A stretch of 64,000 bases of DNA, taken from NCBI GenBank assembly GCA_036924855.1, contig JBAGRP010000001.1:5878001-5942000 (forward strand). Direction: 5' to 3'. Made by a program: the position numbers and the translations under genes. The notes under the pieces are model-generated. The model was not told the DNA's origin, did not search any database, and saw only the letters and a program-made list of their open reading frames with translations. Origin of the DNA: Nitrobacteraceae bacterium AZCC 2146. GTDB taxonomy: Bacteria; Pseudomonadota; Alphaproteobacteria; Rhizobiales; Xanthobacteraceae. Positions 9,654-18,605 of the stretch are shown here, in pieces (within the stretch, counting starts at the first letter, position 1; every line of letters begins with the position of its first letter).

Positions 9654-10625
9654 CTAGTTCTCGATCCAAACAGTCATGCCCGGCTCAAGGCCTGCCGGCT
9701 CTAGCTGCGGGTCGAGGCGCAAGCGCAGCGTGTTGCGGTCATGATCCCCAATTACCCGCTCGGCTTGCCAGGTGGCGAACGTTCCGAGCGGCCGCAGTTC
9801 GGTGATGACGGCTTTGCTTGCGCCATCGGTGCCGTGCCGCGTCACGCTTGCCGTTGCTCCCATCGCAAGACGATTGAGATGATCTTCGCGCACATTGAAC
9901 GAGAGCCATTGCCTGCCCGCCGCCTCGACCATCAGGATCGGTTGGCCCGCGCGAACGTTCTCGCCGACCTCTGCGGCGATGACGCTGACAACACCGTCAG
10001 CCGGAGCCCGCAAAACCATCTTGTCAAGGCGGCGCTCGAGCACGGTGACCGCGGCGGCCGCGGACTGCACCTGCGCGTCGGCGATCGCGCGTTCCTCCCG
10101 GGTCGGGCCCGCCACGGCCGCATCGTAATTCGCCTGGGCTTCCGCAACGTCGGCACGTGCGCTTGCAACGTCGCTTTCGGCCTGGTCAAGCGACTGTTGT
10201 GACTCGAAGCTCTGACGTGCCAGCGTGCTGGTTCTTGTGAGCTGGGCCTGCACGTAGTCGAGGCGGGCACCCGCCTTGGCGATTGCAGCCTTCAGAGAAT
10301 CGATCTGTTCACGACGCACGCCGGCATAGACGTTGTTGCGGCTCGCAGTTGCCGATGCCAGCGCGGCACGCGCCTGGTCCGCTTGTGCCGTCAGCTCCAC
10401 CGCGGAAAGCCGCGCCAGGACATCGCCTGTGTGCACGTAGGCGCCTTTCACGACCGCGATCGACATGAGTTGGCCGTTCACCTCCGGCTCCACCCTGACT
10501 TGGGTCGCCCGCACCACACCAACGATTGCGACCGCCGATCCGGAGCGACGCGCGGAATAGATCAGGACACCCGCGACGAGCACCAGCGGGATCGCAATCA
10601 TAACGGCACGCTTAGCTTTGCGCAT
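9654..10625 (-). CDS. HlyD-family membrane fusion protein (export adaptor)
   Basis: Encodes about 323 residues if started at MRKAKRAVMIAIP (10625), which has AGAGGA upstream; an in-frame ATG at 10649 would add 8 residues. One N-terminal membrane anchor (residues about 7-25) is followed by a lipoyl half-motif (VRVEPEVNGQLMSIAVVKG), an Ala/Gln-rich coiled coil (about 90-200), the second lipoyl half (LRAPADGVVSVIAAEVGENV) and a beta-barrel. It would bridge an inner-membrane transporter and an outer-membrane channel in the periplasm. It overlaps the end of the permease gene by 14 bases, so it is the last gene of a three-gene operon. Substrate unknown; drug or lipophilic compound export is likely by family. 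Confidence 0.88.
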   Translation of the reverse strand: MRKAKRAVMIAIPLVLVAGVLIYSARRSGSAVAIVGVVRATQVRVEPEVNGQLMSIAVVKGAYVHTGDVLARLSAVELTAQADQARAALASATASRNNVYAGVRREQIDSLKAAIAKAGARLDYVQAQLTRTSTLARQSFESQQSLDQAESDVASARADVAEAQANYDAAVAGPTREERAIADAQVQSAAAAVTVLERRLDKMVLRAPADGVVSVIAAEVGENVRAGQPILMVEAAGRQWLSFNVREDHLNRLAMGATASVTRHGTDGASKAVITELRPLGTFATWQAERVIGDHDRNTLRLRLDPQLEPAGLEPGMTVWIEN

Positions 10626-12942
10626 CTCGCTGTCCTCTCTTGACGGCAAATGCCGAAATCACCGCGAGCGCGAAATAGCCCAGCGCCAGACACCACAGTC
10701 CGAGCCAGTCATGCGCGACCTCCCAGATGCTGGCACCTAGCTGATTGATGCGCACGAGGCCATCAATCGCGAAGTCAGCGGGGAACATCCGGCCCAGCGC
10801 GATGGCCGCGTCGGGGATTGCTTCGCGCGGCCATGCGAAGCCGGCGGTGAAAAACTGAGGCAGGCTGGTTGCAAGCAGGAGGAGGGTTGCGTTTTCCGGC
10901 CGTGTGAACCAGGCCCCGATGGCCTGTCCCATGAAGCTCGTCGCCAGCAAAAAGACGGTCGCGAGCGCGAAGATTTGGGGGAGATGCCCGAGCGTCGAAA
11001 AGCCGTAGATGCGCGGCAGCACGACGAGATAAAGCGCAAGCGCCGGAAAGTAGATGGTCAGATGGGCGATGCCGCGGCCGAGCACGCCGGCGAACGCTCC
11101 GCCGCCGCTCGCCAGCGCAGTGCCGGTCAACATCGCAGCACCGATCAGGAGTGTTTGCTGCAGGATCAGCACAAACGCCGCCGGGACGATGTAGCTCGCA
11201 TAGCCGCCGACCGGGTTGAAGATCGGCTGCAGCAAGACGTCGGCCGGGCTCGTGCTCGCCAATTTCGCCTTGACGAGGCTTCCGTCCGAGCGCGCGCCTC
11301 GCGAAACGAGTTCGGACGTCAATGCTCCGACGGCCGTGGCGACCCCGCTTGCGGTCGACCTGAATACGAACAAATAGGTGCCATCCGCGTAGACCGGGAT
11401 GTGAGCGGTGATGCCCTTGAGCACGTCGCGCTCGGTGCCTGCGGGGATTTCGACGGCGGCAAAGGCCTTGCCACGATCGATCGCGGTGCGCGCCTCGGCA
11501 AGTGTGCGGACGCGAACCGCAACGCTCAATGCGCCACTCGCATCCAGCGTCTCGACGATCTGGCGGCTGAGATCGCTGAGATCATTGTCGACGACCGCGA
11601 TGGGAAGCTTGCGAAGGATCTGGTTCAGATAGGGTTGCGGATAATAAATGCCGTAAACCAGGGGAGCCAGGAACAGCACGCTGAAGGCGCTGCGCGCTCT
11701 GAGCACGCGCCGCCACTCCGCCACGAAGGCGCCGCCGATACCTCGCGGCGTGCGGGCGATTTCTGGTTGCTCGGCTGGCCGTGCCGTCTCAAACCGGCCC
11801 TTGCGCTTGAGGCTCGCCATGCGCAGCAACGCGAGACCGGCAAAGAGTACCGCCAGACCAGCGAGCGCCGCGAAAGGAACGGCGGATTCCGGGACCGGCA
11901 ATCCCCGCGCCGCTTGTCCCAGCAGGACGGCCATGTACCAGCGCAGCGGCAAGATCGTACTCCAGACCTGCGCAAAGGCATTCATGCCGACCGTGGGAAA
12001 GCCGACGCCTGCGTAGCCGAATGCAGGAGAGGCAAAGAGGCCCGCAAGTCCGAGCCCGGTCGGCAAGTCGCCAACCAGCAGCTGCAGCAAGGCGCCTACC
12101 GACAAATAGGCAATGATCAGAAGGGAGCCGGCGGCGACCATCAACGGCAGGTCTCCCCTGAAGGGGATTTGCAGCACGCCCTCCAGGAAAAGCGGCTCGG
12201 CCAGCATGATCAGGAAGAAGATGCCGAACAGCGGCGCGAGCTTGCCGGCCAGCGCGACGACCGGATCGCCTCCGGCGCTTTCGAGCCAGGCCCGCGCGTC
12301 GCGACGGCGGAATTCAGAGCCGACGGAATAGCCCGCGGCGAGCGTGATCACCACATGGATGATCGTCGGCAGCAACGCACGGAGCAGGAACTGCGCATAG
12401 TTCTTTTGCGGGTTGACAAGCGCGATGGTCTCCGCGGCGAGCGCTCCCATGGAAGCCGGTGCGGGGGCGGCGCGCTTGGCGGGGGCGGCCACGGACGCCG
12501 CCGCCGACAGCGCATCGCTCAGTCCCGAGGACGCAATGCCGGCCGCTGTCAGGAACTGCTGGTTATAGAACCCGACGACCTGAGGACGGCGTTCGGCCTT
12601 CAGGTCGCGCTCGAAATCCGGCGGGATATGGATTGCCGATATCGCCTTGCCCGACCTTATGTCCTGCACGGCCGTCGACAGCGTACCGGAGCGGTCGACG
12701 ATTTTCAGGCTCGGCGAGGCCGCGACGTATTCCACCAGGGCACGCGAGGCGTCCGACCTGTCTTCGTCGACGACCGTGACCCCGAGCCCGCGTATGACCG
12801 GATGGCTGAAGACGGTCGTCAGAACCACGAACGCAAACAGCGGCACGCCGAAGATCAGAAGCAGCGCCACGCGATCGTGAAACAGCCAGTGGCACTCGCG
12901 CCGCGCGACCCGCCAAAATCCCGGCTTCGGCGCCGGCTTCAT
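10612..12942 (-). CDS. double ABC-2-type permease (two fused membrane domains)
   Basis: Encodes 776 residues. Two similar halves each start with a basic N-terminus and a hydrophobic helix (FHDRVALLLIFGVPLFAFVV near 21-40; LRARSAFSVLFLAPLVYGIY near 420), then a large soluble loop (VVDEDRSDASRALVEYV...; VVDNDLSDLSRQIVETL...) and five or so C-terminal membrane helices. This is the ABC-2 permease pattern (YhhJ/YbhR type), duplicated and fused. The start overlaps the upstream HlyD stop (ATGA) and the end overlaps the downstream HlyD gene. Such permeases need an ATPase, but no Walker protein is encoded in this cluster. It may use an ATPase encoded elsewhere. Confidence 0.88.
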   Translation of the reverse strand: MKPAPKPGFWRVARRECHWLFHDRVALLLIFGVPLFAFVVLTTVFSHPVIRGLGVTVVDEDRSDASRALVEYVAASPSLKIVDRSGTLSTAVQDIRSGKAISAIHIPPDFERDLKAERRPQVVGFYNQQFLTAAGIASSGLSDALSAAASVAAPAKRAAPAPASMGALAAETIALVNPQKNYAQFLLRALLPTIIHVVITLAAGYSVGSEFRRRDARAWLESAGGDPVVALAGKLAPLFGIFFLIMLAEPLFLEGVLQIPFRGDLPLMVAAGSLLIIAYLSVGALLQLLVGDLPTGLGLAGLFASPAFGYAGVGFPTVGMNAFAQVWSTILPLRWYMAVLLGQAARGLPVPESAVPFAALAGLAVLFAGLALLRMASLKRKGRFETARPAEQPEIARTPRGIGGAFVAEWRRVLRARSAFSVLFLAPLVYGIYYPQPYLNQILRKLPIAVVDNDLSDLSRQIVETLDASGALSVAVRVRTLAEARTAIDRGKAFAAVEIPAGTERDVLKGITAHIPVYADGTYLFVFRSTASGVATAVGALTSELVSRGARSDGSLVKAKLASTSPADVLLQPIFNPVGGYASYIVPAAFVLILQQTLLIGAAMLTGTALASGGGAFAGVLGRGIAHLTIYFPALALYLVVLPRIYGFSTLGHLPQIFALATVFLLATSFMGQAIGAWFTRPENATLLLLATSLPQFFTAGFAWPREAIPDAAIALGRMFPADFAIDGLVRINQLGASIWEVAHDWLGLWCLALGYFALAVISAFAVKRGQRDAQS

Positions 12943-14012
12943 TGCCGTGTCCGCCAGTCGAGATAGGCGCTCATTCCCGGTCGCAGCTCGGGCACCGGCT
13001 GGACCGGATAGGCGCGGATCGAAAACGTCCGCAAGTCGAAATCGCCGGAAGCACGCGTGGCCCGCCAGCTCGCATATTCGCCCTTGGTCGCAATAAGCTT
13101 GACCTCGACCGTGACACCGCGGTCAGCGAGGGCCGGAATATGGACGTCGAATCGATCGCCGACCTTCAATCCCTTGACCAGATCCTCGCGAAGATCGAAG
13201 TGGATCCAGAGGTCGGTCAGATCGATCAAGGTAACGAGCGGTACGCCCGGCGACACATACTCGCCCGGCTCCACGTTGCGCTGATAGACCTGCGAGGCAA
13301 CGGGAGCGTAGACCCGGAGCTGATCGATGATCGATTGAACGCTCTGGATATCGGCATTGGCCTTTTCGACGCTGGTCCTGGCAATAGCCCGCTCTTCCTG
13401 TGTGTAGCCGTTGACGGCCTGGTCGTAGGCCGATTTGGCCTGATCGACCGCGCGTTGGCTTTCATGCAGCACATCCGTCACCTGGTCCAGACGGGCTTGC
13501 GGCGCGTTGCCTTGCTCGGTCAATGTATGAGTGCGATCAAAAGTCTTCTGCGCCAGTACCAGCGCCGCCTGCGCGCGCTCCAATTCCGCTTTCCGTGCAG
13601 CAATGGCTTCCGCCCGTGTCCCGGCGAGTACGTTGGCAAGCTGGGCCTCCGCAATAGCCTTTGCCGCACTCATTTGCTCGCGTTTGGCCAGAGTTTCGGG
13701 ATTGTCGATCTGTACGAGCACCGCGCCCGCAGCAACGTTCTGGCCGCGGTTGACGGGGATTTCCTTGACCCGTCCGTCGACGCGCGCGGCTATGTCCAGC
13801 CGTGTTGCATCGACCTCACCCTGTACGAGCAGTGGTTCCGGTCGCAAGAGATAGAAGACGGATAACGCCACAACGGCAGCTGCAACGATAGCAACGATAA
13901 TGGAAGGAGCACGCGTCGCCGTGCGCGTGTTCTTGTCATGTCTGTCACTTGGTGCGTCGGACGTACCTTGAACACCCTCACCAGAGGTCGGCATGTCCAT
14001 GTCTGACTCCAC
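12939..14012 (-). CDS. HlyD/EmrA-family membrane fusion protein
   Basis: Encodes 357 residues. A soluble N-terminus of about 36 residues is followed by one membrane helix (SIIVAIVAAAVVALSVFYLL), lipoyl segments (DIAARVDGRVKEIPVNRGQN; VYAPVASQVYQRNVEPGEYV), a coiled coil with many Ala/Lys/Gln, and a beta-barrel end. The stop overlaps the permease start by four bases, making this the first gene of the export operon. Two different HlyD adaptors flanking one permease is uncommon; they could form a mixed adaptor ring. An alternative start at MDMPTSGEG (14000) is also possible. Confidence 0.88.
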   Translation of the reverse strand: MESDMDMPTSGEGVQGTSDAPSDRHDKNTRTATRAPSIIVAIVAAAVVALSVFYLLRPEPLLVQGEVDATRLDIAARVDGRVKEIPVNRGQNVAAGAVLVQIDNPETLAKREQMSAAKAIAEAQLANVLAGTRAEAIAARKAELERAQAALVLAQKTFDRTHTLTEQGNAPQARLDQVTDVLHESQRAVDQAKSAYDQAVNGYTQEERAIARTSVEKANADIQSVQSIIDQLRVYAPVASQVYQRNVEPGEYVSPGVPLVTLIDLTDLWIHFDLREDLVKGLKVGDRFDVHIPALADRGVTVEVKLIATKGEYASWRATRASGDFDLRTFSIRAYPVQPVPELRPGMSAYLDWRTRQ

Positions 14013-14449
14013 TTAGTTCATGATCGTCTTGGTTGTTAAGCCTCGCCGGACCTCCATGCGCCCTGTCTGACTTGGCGGCACCGTAACTTAGCCGGCGCGC
14101 GGATTCACCGCTTGTCTGGACGCGCTCCGATTTGCATGTTCGTGCGGTCAATTTCGCGCCAGCAAATAAGCGTTTTGGAAGACACTGCGGGAGCGAGTCG
14201 AGCGGGGCTCGCGTGGTCCGCAGTCGCAAAGCCCCTCTGTGAACCGGTCATAGACCGGTGCCAACAAATATCCTTCGCGTGCGAAATGTGTAAGCGCGCG
14301 GCAAGGGATGAGCCGTACCGTACCACAGCGATGAAGAAGCACAACCATTCCAGCGGCGATCGTCCCATTCAATATCGTGGCAAGTATTCGCGGCACAGTC
14401 GCGGTCAAGCGCTGACCGAGTTCGCGTCAGATCGCCATACGGGTGCCAC
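14013..14449. other. divergent intergenic region between export operon and acyl-CoA cluster
   Basis: The two operons diverge from these 437 bases, so it should carry both promoters. Apart from the palindrome at 14243-14259 no clear -35/-10 pair could be picked. Small frames present here look fortuitous. Confidence 0.5.
14243..14259. promoter_or_regulatory. perfect 17-base palindrome, candidate operator
   Basis: ACCGGTC-ATA-GACCGGT is a perfect 7-base inverted repeat with a 3-base spacer, about midway between the divergent export operon and the acyl-CoA cluster. The size and symmetry suit a TetR- or GntR-type dimer. No regulator gene lies beside it; assignment is inference. Confidence 0.35.
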
Positions 14450-15379
14450 ATGTCTGAAGCCGTCAAGAAGAACAATCGAAGCGATGTCGCCAGCGCCGTC
14501 GCTCCTCGTCTCTTTGTCCTTGAGCTGAACGCCGGTCGCATTCACTCCATGAATACGGACGGTTCCGACCGCAAGACCATCGTGTCGGATTGCCACTTGC
14601 CGGACGGCATCGTGGTCGATGCCGAGGCTGGCCATATCTATTGGACCAACATGGGCATCCCAAACCTGGATGACGGGTCCATCGAGCGCGCCGACGTCGA
14701 CGGCAAGAACCGCAAAACAATCGTCCCACAGGGAAGCACCCACACTCCGAAGCAGATCATCCTCGATAAGAAAGGCGGCAAGCTCTATTGGTGCGACCGC
14801 GAGGGCATGCGCGTCATGCGCTGCAATCTCGACGGCTCGCAGCTGGAGACGCTCATCGAGGCCGGCCACGGCGATGCCGATAGCCGGGATCAGACGCGAT
14901 GGTGCGTTGGGCTGACGATCGACCCGAAATTCGGACGCATCTACTGGACGCAAAAAGGCCCAGACAATGCCGGGCTCGGCCGCATCTTCCGTGCCAATGT
15001 CGAGATTCCCGCCGGCCAAGCTGCAGCCACCAGGTCCGACATCGAGATGTTCTTCGACGGTCTGCCGGAACCCATTGATCTCGAGCTCGACCACACGAAC
15101 CGCGTTCTCTACTGGACCGACCGCGGCGACCCTCCGCGCGGCAACACAGTGAACCGGGCCTCGATCGACAACAGGCCTGTCGAGCCGGAGATCGTGGTGA
15201 CCCATCTCATGGAGGGGATCGGTATCGCGCTCGACGTTCCAAACGATCGCATGTTCGTGACCGATTTCGCCGGCTCGGTTTACTCCGCACGGCTCGATGG
15301 ATCCGGTGAACGAAATTTCCTCTACGCACAGGGCAACCTCACCGGCATCGCGTACGCCGAAATCCTGCAGGAGAACTGA
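14450..15379 (+). CDS. YWTD-repeat beta-propeller protein
   Basis: Encodes 309 residues with repeated LDL-receptor class B-type motifs: HIYWTN, KLYWCD, RIYWTQ, VLYWTD and RMFVTD, about 45-60 residues apart. These form a six-bladed propeller. There is no signal peptide, so it is probably cytoplasmic. It precedes the hydroxyacyl-CoA dehydrogenase gene by one base and appears to be the first gene of the catabolic cluster. Related bacterial propellers include lactonases of the SMP-30 type, so hydrolysis of a lactone or a binding role is possible, but no metal-ligand set was verified. Role in the pathway is unknown. Confidence 0.8.
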   Translation: MSEAVKKNNRSDVASAVAPRLFVLELNAGRIHSMNTDGSDRKTIVSDCHLPDGIVVDAEAGHIYWTNMGIPNLDDGSIERADVDGKNRKTIVPQGSTHTPKQIILDKKGGKLYWCDREGMRVMRCNLDGSQLETLIEAGHGDADSRDQTRWCVGLTIDPKFGRIYWTQKGPDNAGLGRIFRANVEIPAGQAAATRSDIEMFFDGLPEPIDLELDHTNRVLYWTDRGDPPRGNTVNRASIDNRPVEPEIVVTHLMEGIGIALDVPNDRMFVTDFAGSVYSARLDGSGERNFLYAQGNLTGIAYAEILQEN

Positions 15380-15380
15380 C

Positions 15381-16358
15381 ATGTTACAAAACAAACCCAT
15401 TCGCCGAGTTACCATTATTGGCACGGGCGTCATCGGCGCAAGCTGGGCCACACTGTTCCTTGCCAACGGCCTTGACGTGGTGGCGACAGACGTCGCACCG
15501 GGTGCGGAAGCTGCACTGAAGCGCTTTGTTGCAGCGGCCTGGCCCGCGATGCAACGACTGGGGCTCGCTTCCGGTGCTTCCCAGAGCAGGCTGTCATTCA
15601 CCGCGACCCTGACGGACGCCGTCAAGGACGCCGATCTGATCCAGGAGAACGGACCTGAGAAGATCGAGTTCAAGAAGACGCTCTATCGCCAACTGGACGA
15701 GCTGTTACATCCCAGCGTCATCATCGCCTCAAGCTCGTCGGGCTTGACCATGAGCGAAATCCAGTCGGCGTGCGAAATGCATCCCGAACGCTGCGTGATC
15801 GGCCACCCCTTCAATCCACCCCACTTGATCCCGCTGGTCGAGATCGTCGGCGGGGCAAAGACCTCGGAAGCGACAATTCAGCGCGCAGCGGAATTTTACA
15901 CGTCGATCGGGCAGCGGACGGTGCGCCTCAATAAGGAAATGCCGGGCCACGTTGCCAACCGCCTGCAGGCCGCGTTGGCGCGTGAGGTCTATTACCTCGT
16001 TGCCGAGGGCGTCGTGAGCGCCGCCGATGTAGACACCGCCCTGTGCTGGGGGCCGGGCCTGCGCTGGGGCATTATGGGCAACATGATGCTCAATCACCTT
16101 GGCGGCGGCCCGGGCGGCATCGAGCACTTCTTCCAGCAGTTCGCCGGCCCGATGACGGCCTGGTGGAAGACCCTCGGCTCGCCGGTGCTAACTCCGGAAG
16201 TGCAAAAGAAGCTCATCGACAGTGTTCATGCCGAGGCCGGATCGCGCTCGATCGACGAACTCGCGGCGGAGCGCGACGAAGTCCTGCTCGGTCTGCTTGA
16301 GCTGCGCAACAAGATTGCCAAGGCGAGCCAAACGAAATCGACGGAGTCGGTCGCCTGA
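15381..16358 (+). CDS. 3-hydroxyacyl-CoA dehydrogenase family protein
   Basis: Encodes 325 residues starting at MLQNKPIRRV, with GCAGGAGAA just upstream. The N-terminal Rossmann fold shows GTGVIGASWA (residues about 13-22), then SSSSGLTMSEIQ and the GHPFNPPHLIPLVEIVGG block that carries the catalytic His of the family, followed by the helical C-terminal domain (HVANRLQAALAREVYYLVAEG). It oxidises a 3-hydroxyacyl-CoA, or a similar beta-hydroxy acid, with NAD. The single-domain size and GHPFNP pattern also fit L-carnitine dehydrogenase and lambda-crystallin types. Neighbouring acyl-CoA genes favour a beta-oxidation role. Confidence 0.88.
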   Translation: MLQNKPIRRVTIIGTGVIGASWATLFLANGLDVVATDVAPGAEAALKRFVAAAWPAMQRLGLASGASQSRLSFTATLTDAVKDADLIQENGPEKIEFKKTLYRQLDELLHPSVIIASSSSGLTMSEIQSACEMHPERCVIGHPFNPPHLIPLVEIVGGAKTSEATIQRAAEFYTSIGQRTVRLNKEMPGHVANRLQAALAREVYYLVAEGVVSAADVDTALCWGPGLRWGIMGNMMLNHLGGGPGGIEHFFQQFAGPMTAWWKTLGSPVLTPEVQKKLIDSVHAEAGSRSIDELAAERDEVLLGLLELRNKIAKASQTKSTESVA

Positions 16359-16446
16359 GACCAAGCGCCGCCGGCGCGATCGATCATACATCCTACACAT
16401 CCTGCAATCTTTTCCGGCGTTAAAGCCGCAGCCAAAGGAGTCTCAA

Positions 16447-17667
16447 ATGCCCACAGCAACCGCAGCAAGCAAGACCGCAGCGCCGAAGCCGGTCCCTGTA
16501 CCTAACGGCGACTTCTATCAATTGGTCGACCATCTCAGCCCCGAGGAGAAAGCGGTCGTCAAAAAGGTGCGGACATATATGGAGACCAAGGTCCAGCCGA
16601 TCATCAACAAGTATTGGGCCGATGATGCGTTTCCGTTCGAGCTGCTGCCTTCGTTCAGGGAAATCGGCATCGGCGGGCTCGGCTATGAGGGCTACGGCTG
16701 CGCCGGCGGCAGCCAGAAGCTGTACGGCTTCGTCACGATGGAGATCGCGCGCGTCGACGCGTCGATCTGCACGTTCTGGGGCGTCCACAGCGGCCTGGCG
16801 ATGGGCTCGATCTATCTCGATGGATCCGAGGAGCAGAAGCAGAAATGGCTGCCGCAAATGGCGCGTTTCGAAAAGATCGGGTGTTTCGGGTTGACCGAGC
16901 CGCTGGTCGGTTCGGGAGCGAGCGGCGGGTTGACCACGACCGCCAAGCGCGAGGGCGACACCTGGATTCTCAATGGCCAGAAGCGGTGGATCGGCAACTC
17001 GACGTGGTGCGACCTCTCCATCATCTGGGCACGCGATCTCGCGGACAACCAGGTCAAGGGTTTCATCGTCGAGAACAAGTCGACGCCGGGATTCAGCGTC
17101 GAGAAGATCGAGCACAAGATAGCGCTCAAGGTGGTCCAGAACGGCCAGATCACCCTCAAGGACGTACGTGTGCCCGAAGCGAACCGCCTGCAGGGCGGCA
17201 ATTCGTTCCGCGATACCGCGCGCGTGCTGCGGATGACGCGATACATGGTGGGTTGGGCGTCAACCGGCATCCAGATGGGTGCATTCGAAGCTACCCTTAA
17301 ATACGCCCAGGGACGCCAGCAATTCGGCAAGCCGATCGCTTCGTTCCAGCTGATTCAGGATCTATTGGCCAAGATGCTTGGCAATCTGACCGCGTGCCAG
17401 TGCCTGATGCTCCGTCTGGCGCAGCTTGATGACGAAGGCAAGCTTGACGACCATCATGCGGCGCTGGCGAAGGCGTTCTGTACGGCGAAATCGCGCGAGA
17501 CGGTCGCATGGGGCCGCGAGATCCTGGGCGGCAACGGCATTGTCGCCGACTACAACCTCGCGCGCTTCTTCGCCGATGCCGAAGCGCTGTATTCCTACGA
17601 AGGTACCTATCAGATGCAAAATCTGATCGTCGGCAAAGCCATCACTGGTCACGGCGCCTTCATTTGA
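16447..17667 (+). CDS. acyl-CoA dehydrogenase, glutaryl-CoA dehydrogenase-like
   Basis: Encodes 406 residues; the ATG at 16447 follows AAAGGAG. It shows the flavin-binding FGLTEPLVGSGASGG and WILNGQKRWIGNS blocks, RQQFGKPIASFQLIQDLLA in the C-terminal helical domain, and EILGGNGIVADYNLARFFAD. The base Glu sits in ALYSYEGTYQMQN, the position used by glutaryl-CoA and similar dehydrogenases. It oxidises an acyl-CoA to the enoyl-CoA with FAD and passes electrons to ETF. It lies between the dehydrogenase and hydratase genes, so it would supply the first oxidation step. A decarboxylating activity is not established. Confidence 0.9.
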   Translation: MPTATAASKTAAPKPVPVPNGDFYQLVDHLSPEEKAVVKKVRTYMETKVQPIINKYWADDAFPFELLPSFREIGIGGLGYEGYGCAGGSQKLYGFVTMEIARVDASICTFWGVHSGLAMGSIYLDGSEEQKQKWLPQMARFEKIGCFGLTEPLVGSGASGGLTTTAKREGDTWILNGQKRWIGNSTWCDLSIIWARDLADNQVKGFIVENKSTPGFSVEKIEHKIALKVVQNGQITLKDVRVPEANRLQGGNSFRDTARVLRMTRYMVGWASTGIQMGAFEATLKYAQGRQQFGKPIASFQLIQDLLAKMLGNLTACQCLMLRLAQLDDEGKLDDHHAALAKAFCTAKSRETVAWGREILGGNGIVADYNLARFFADAEALYSYEGTYQMQNLIVGKAITGHGAFI

Positions 17668-17715
17668 CTTCTCAGCGGCTGGCGCTCGGAGGCCAGCCGC
17701 CCCCATCCAGGAGAT

Positions 17716-18573
17716 ATGACTATGGTTTTGCAAGCTGCACCGTTCACCTCTTCGCCTGCAACAGTACCCAACTCCTTGCCCAGAGCGGCGTTGGCGCTTG
17801 CGAACGTCCAGTACGAGAAAAAGGGTTCGATCGCCTACGTGACGGTCAACCGGCCCAAGGTGCTCAACGCGCTCAATACGCCGACCTGGACCGATTTGCA
17901 GACCGCATTCGAGGATGCAAAGGCCGACGTTTCCGTGCACGGCGTGATCCTCACCGGCGCGGGCGACAAGGCTTTCATCGCCGGCGCCGACATCAGTGAA
18001 CTCGCGCACGTCGACGCCTATGAAGCGGAAGAGTCCAGCCGGTTCGGGCAGAGCGTGCTGGACCGCATCGAAAATCTCGGCAAGCCGGTGATCGCGGCGG
18101 TTAATGGTTTTGCGCTCGGCGGCGGCTGCGAGACGGCGATGGCATGCACGATGAGGATCGCGGCGGAGCATGCCAAGTTCGGGCAGCCCGAAGTGAAGCT
18201 GGGCCTGCTGCCCGGTGGTGGCGGAACGCAGCGTTTGCCGCGCCTGGTGGGAAAGGGGCGTGCGTTGCAGCTGATCCTCACGGGCGAGACGATTTCTGCG
18301 CAGGAAGCCTATCGCATCGGCCTCGTCAACGAAGTCGTTCCTGCAGCCAGCCTGATTGACCGTGCCGAGACGATTCTGAAGCAGATCGCGGCCAACGCGC
18401 CGATCGCTGTGAAGTTCTCACTGGAGGCGGCGAACAAGGGGCTGGACACCAGCCAGGCCGAGGGGTTTGCGCTCGAAGCGTCCTATTTCGGAATCTGTGC
18501 GGCAACGGAAGACAAGAAGGAAGGCACCTCCGCCTTCCTCGAAAAACGCGTGCCGCAGTTTCGCGGTCGGTGA
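17716..18573 (+). CDS. enoyl-CoA hydratase (crotonase family)
   Basis: Encodes 285 residues. AGGAG sits 2 bases before ATG 17716 and 8 bases before ATG 17722, so the second start (MVLQAAPF) may be the real one. Oxyanion-hole segments are AGDKAFIAGADISEL and FALGGGCETAM. Both hydratase glutamates are present: the one in GGGCE and the one in FGQPEVKLGLLPGGGGTQRLPR. It hydrates a trans-2-enoyl-CoA to the 3-hydroxyacyl-CoA, the substrate of the upstream dehydrogenase. An N-terminal extension of about 30 residues has no clear role. Confidence 0.9.
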   Translation: MTMVLQAAPFTSSPATVPNSLPRAALALANVQYEKKGSIAYVTVNRPKVLNALNTPTWTDLQTAFEDAKADVSVHGVILTGAGDKAFIAGADISELAHVDAYEAEESSRFGQSVLDRIENLGKPVIAAVNGFALGGGCETAMACTMRIAAEHAKFGQPEVKLGLLPGGGGTQRLPRLVGKGRALQLILTGETISAQEAYRIGLVNEVVPAASLIDRAETILKQIAANAPIAVKFSLEAANKGLDTSQAEGFALEASYFGICAATEDKKEGTSAFLEKRVPQFRGR

Positions 18574-18605
18574 ATTTCGAGCGCGAGCGAGACCGGACAT
18601 TTGCT

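Noticed and set aside
10975..12966. 663-residue plus-strand frame
   Set aside because: Antisense shadow of the ABC-2 permease; rich in Arg/Gln/Asp as expected for the reverse of hydrophobic codons.
14405..15673. 422-residue minus-strand frame
   Set aside because: Overlaps the YWTD propeller gene, whose repeats are unmistakable; no start signal on the minus strand.
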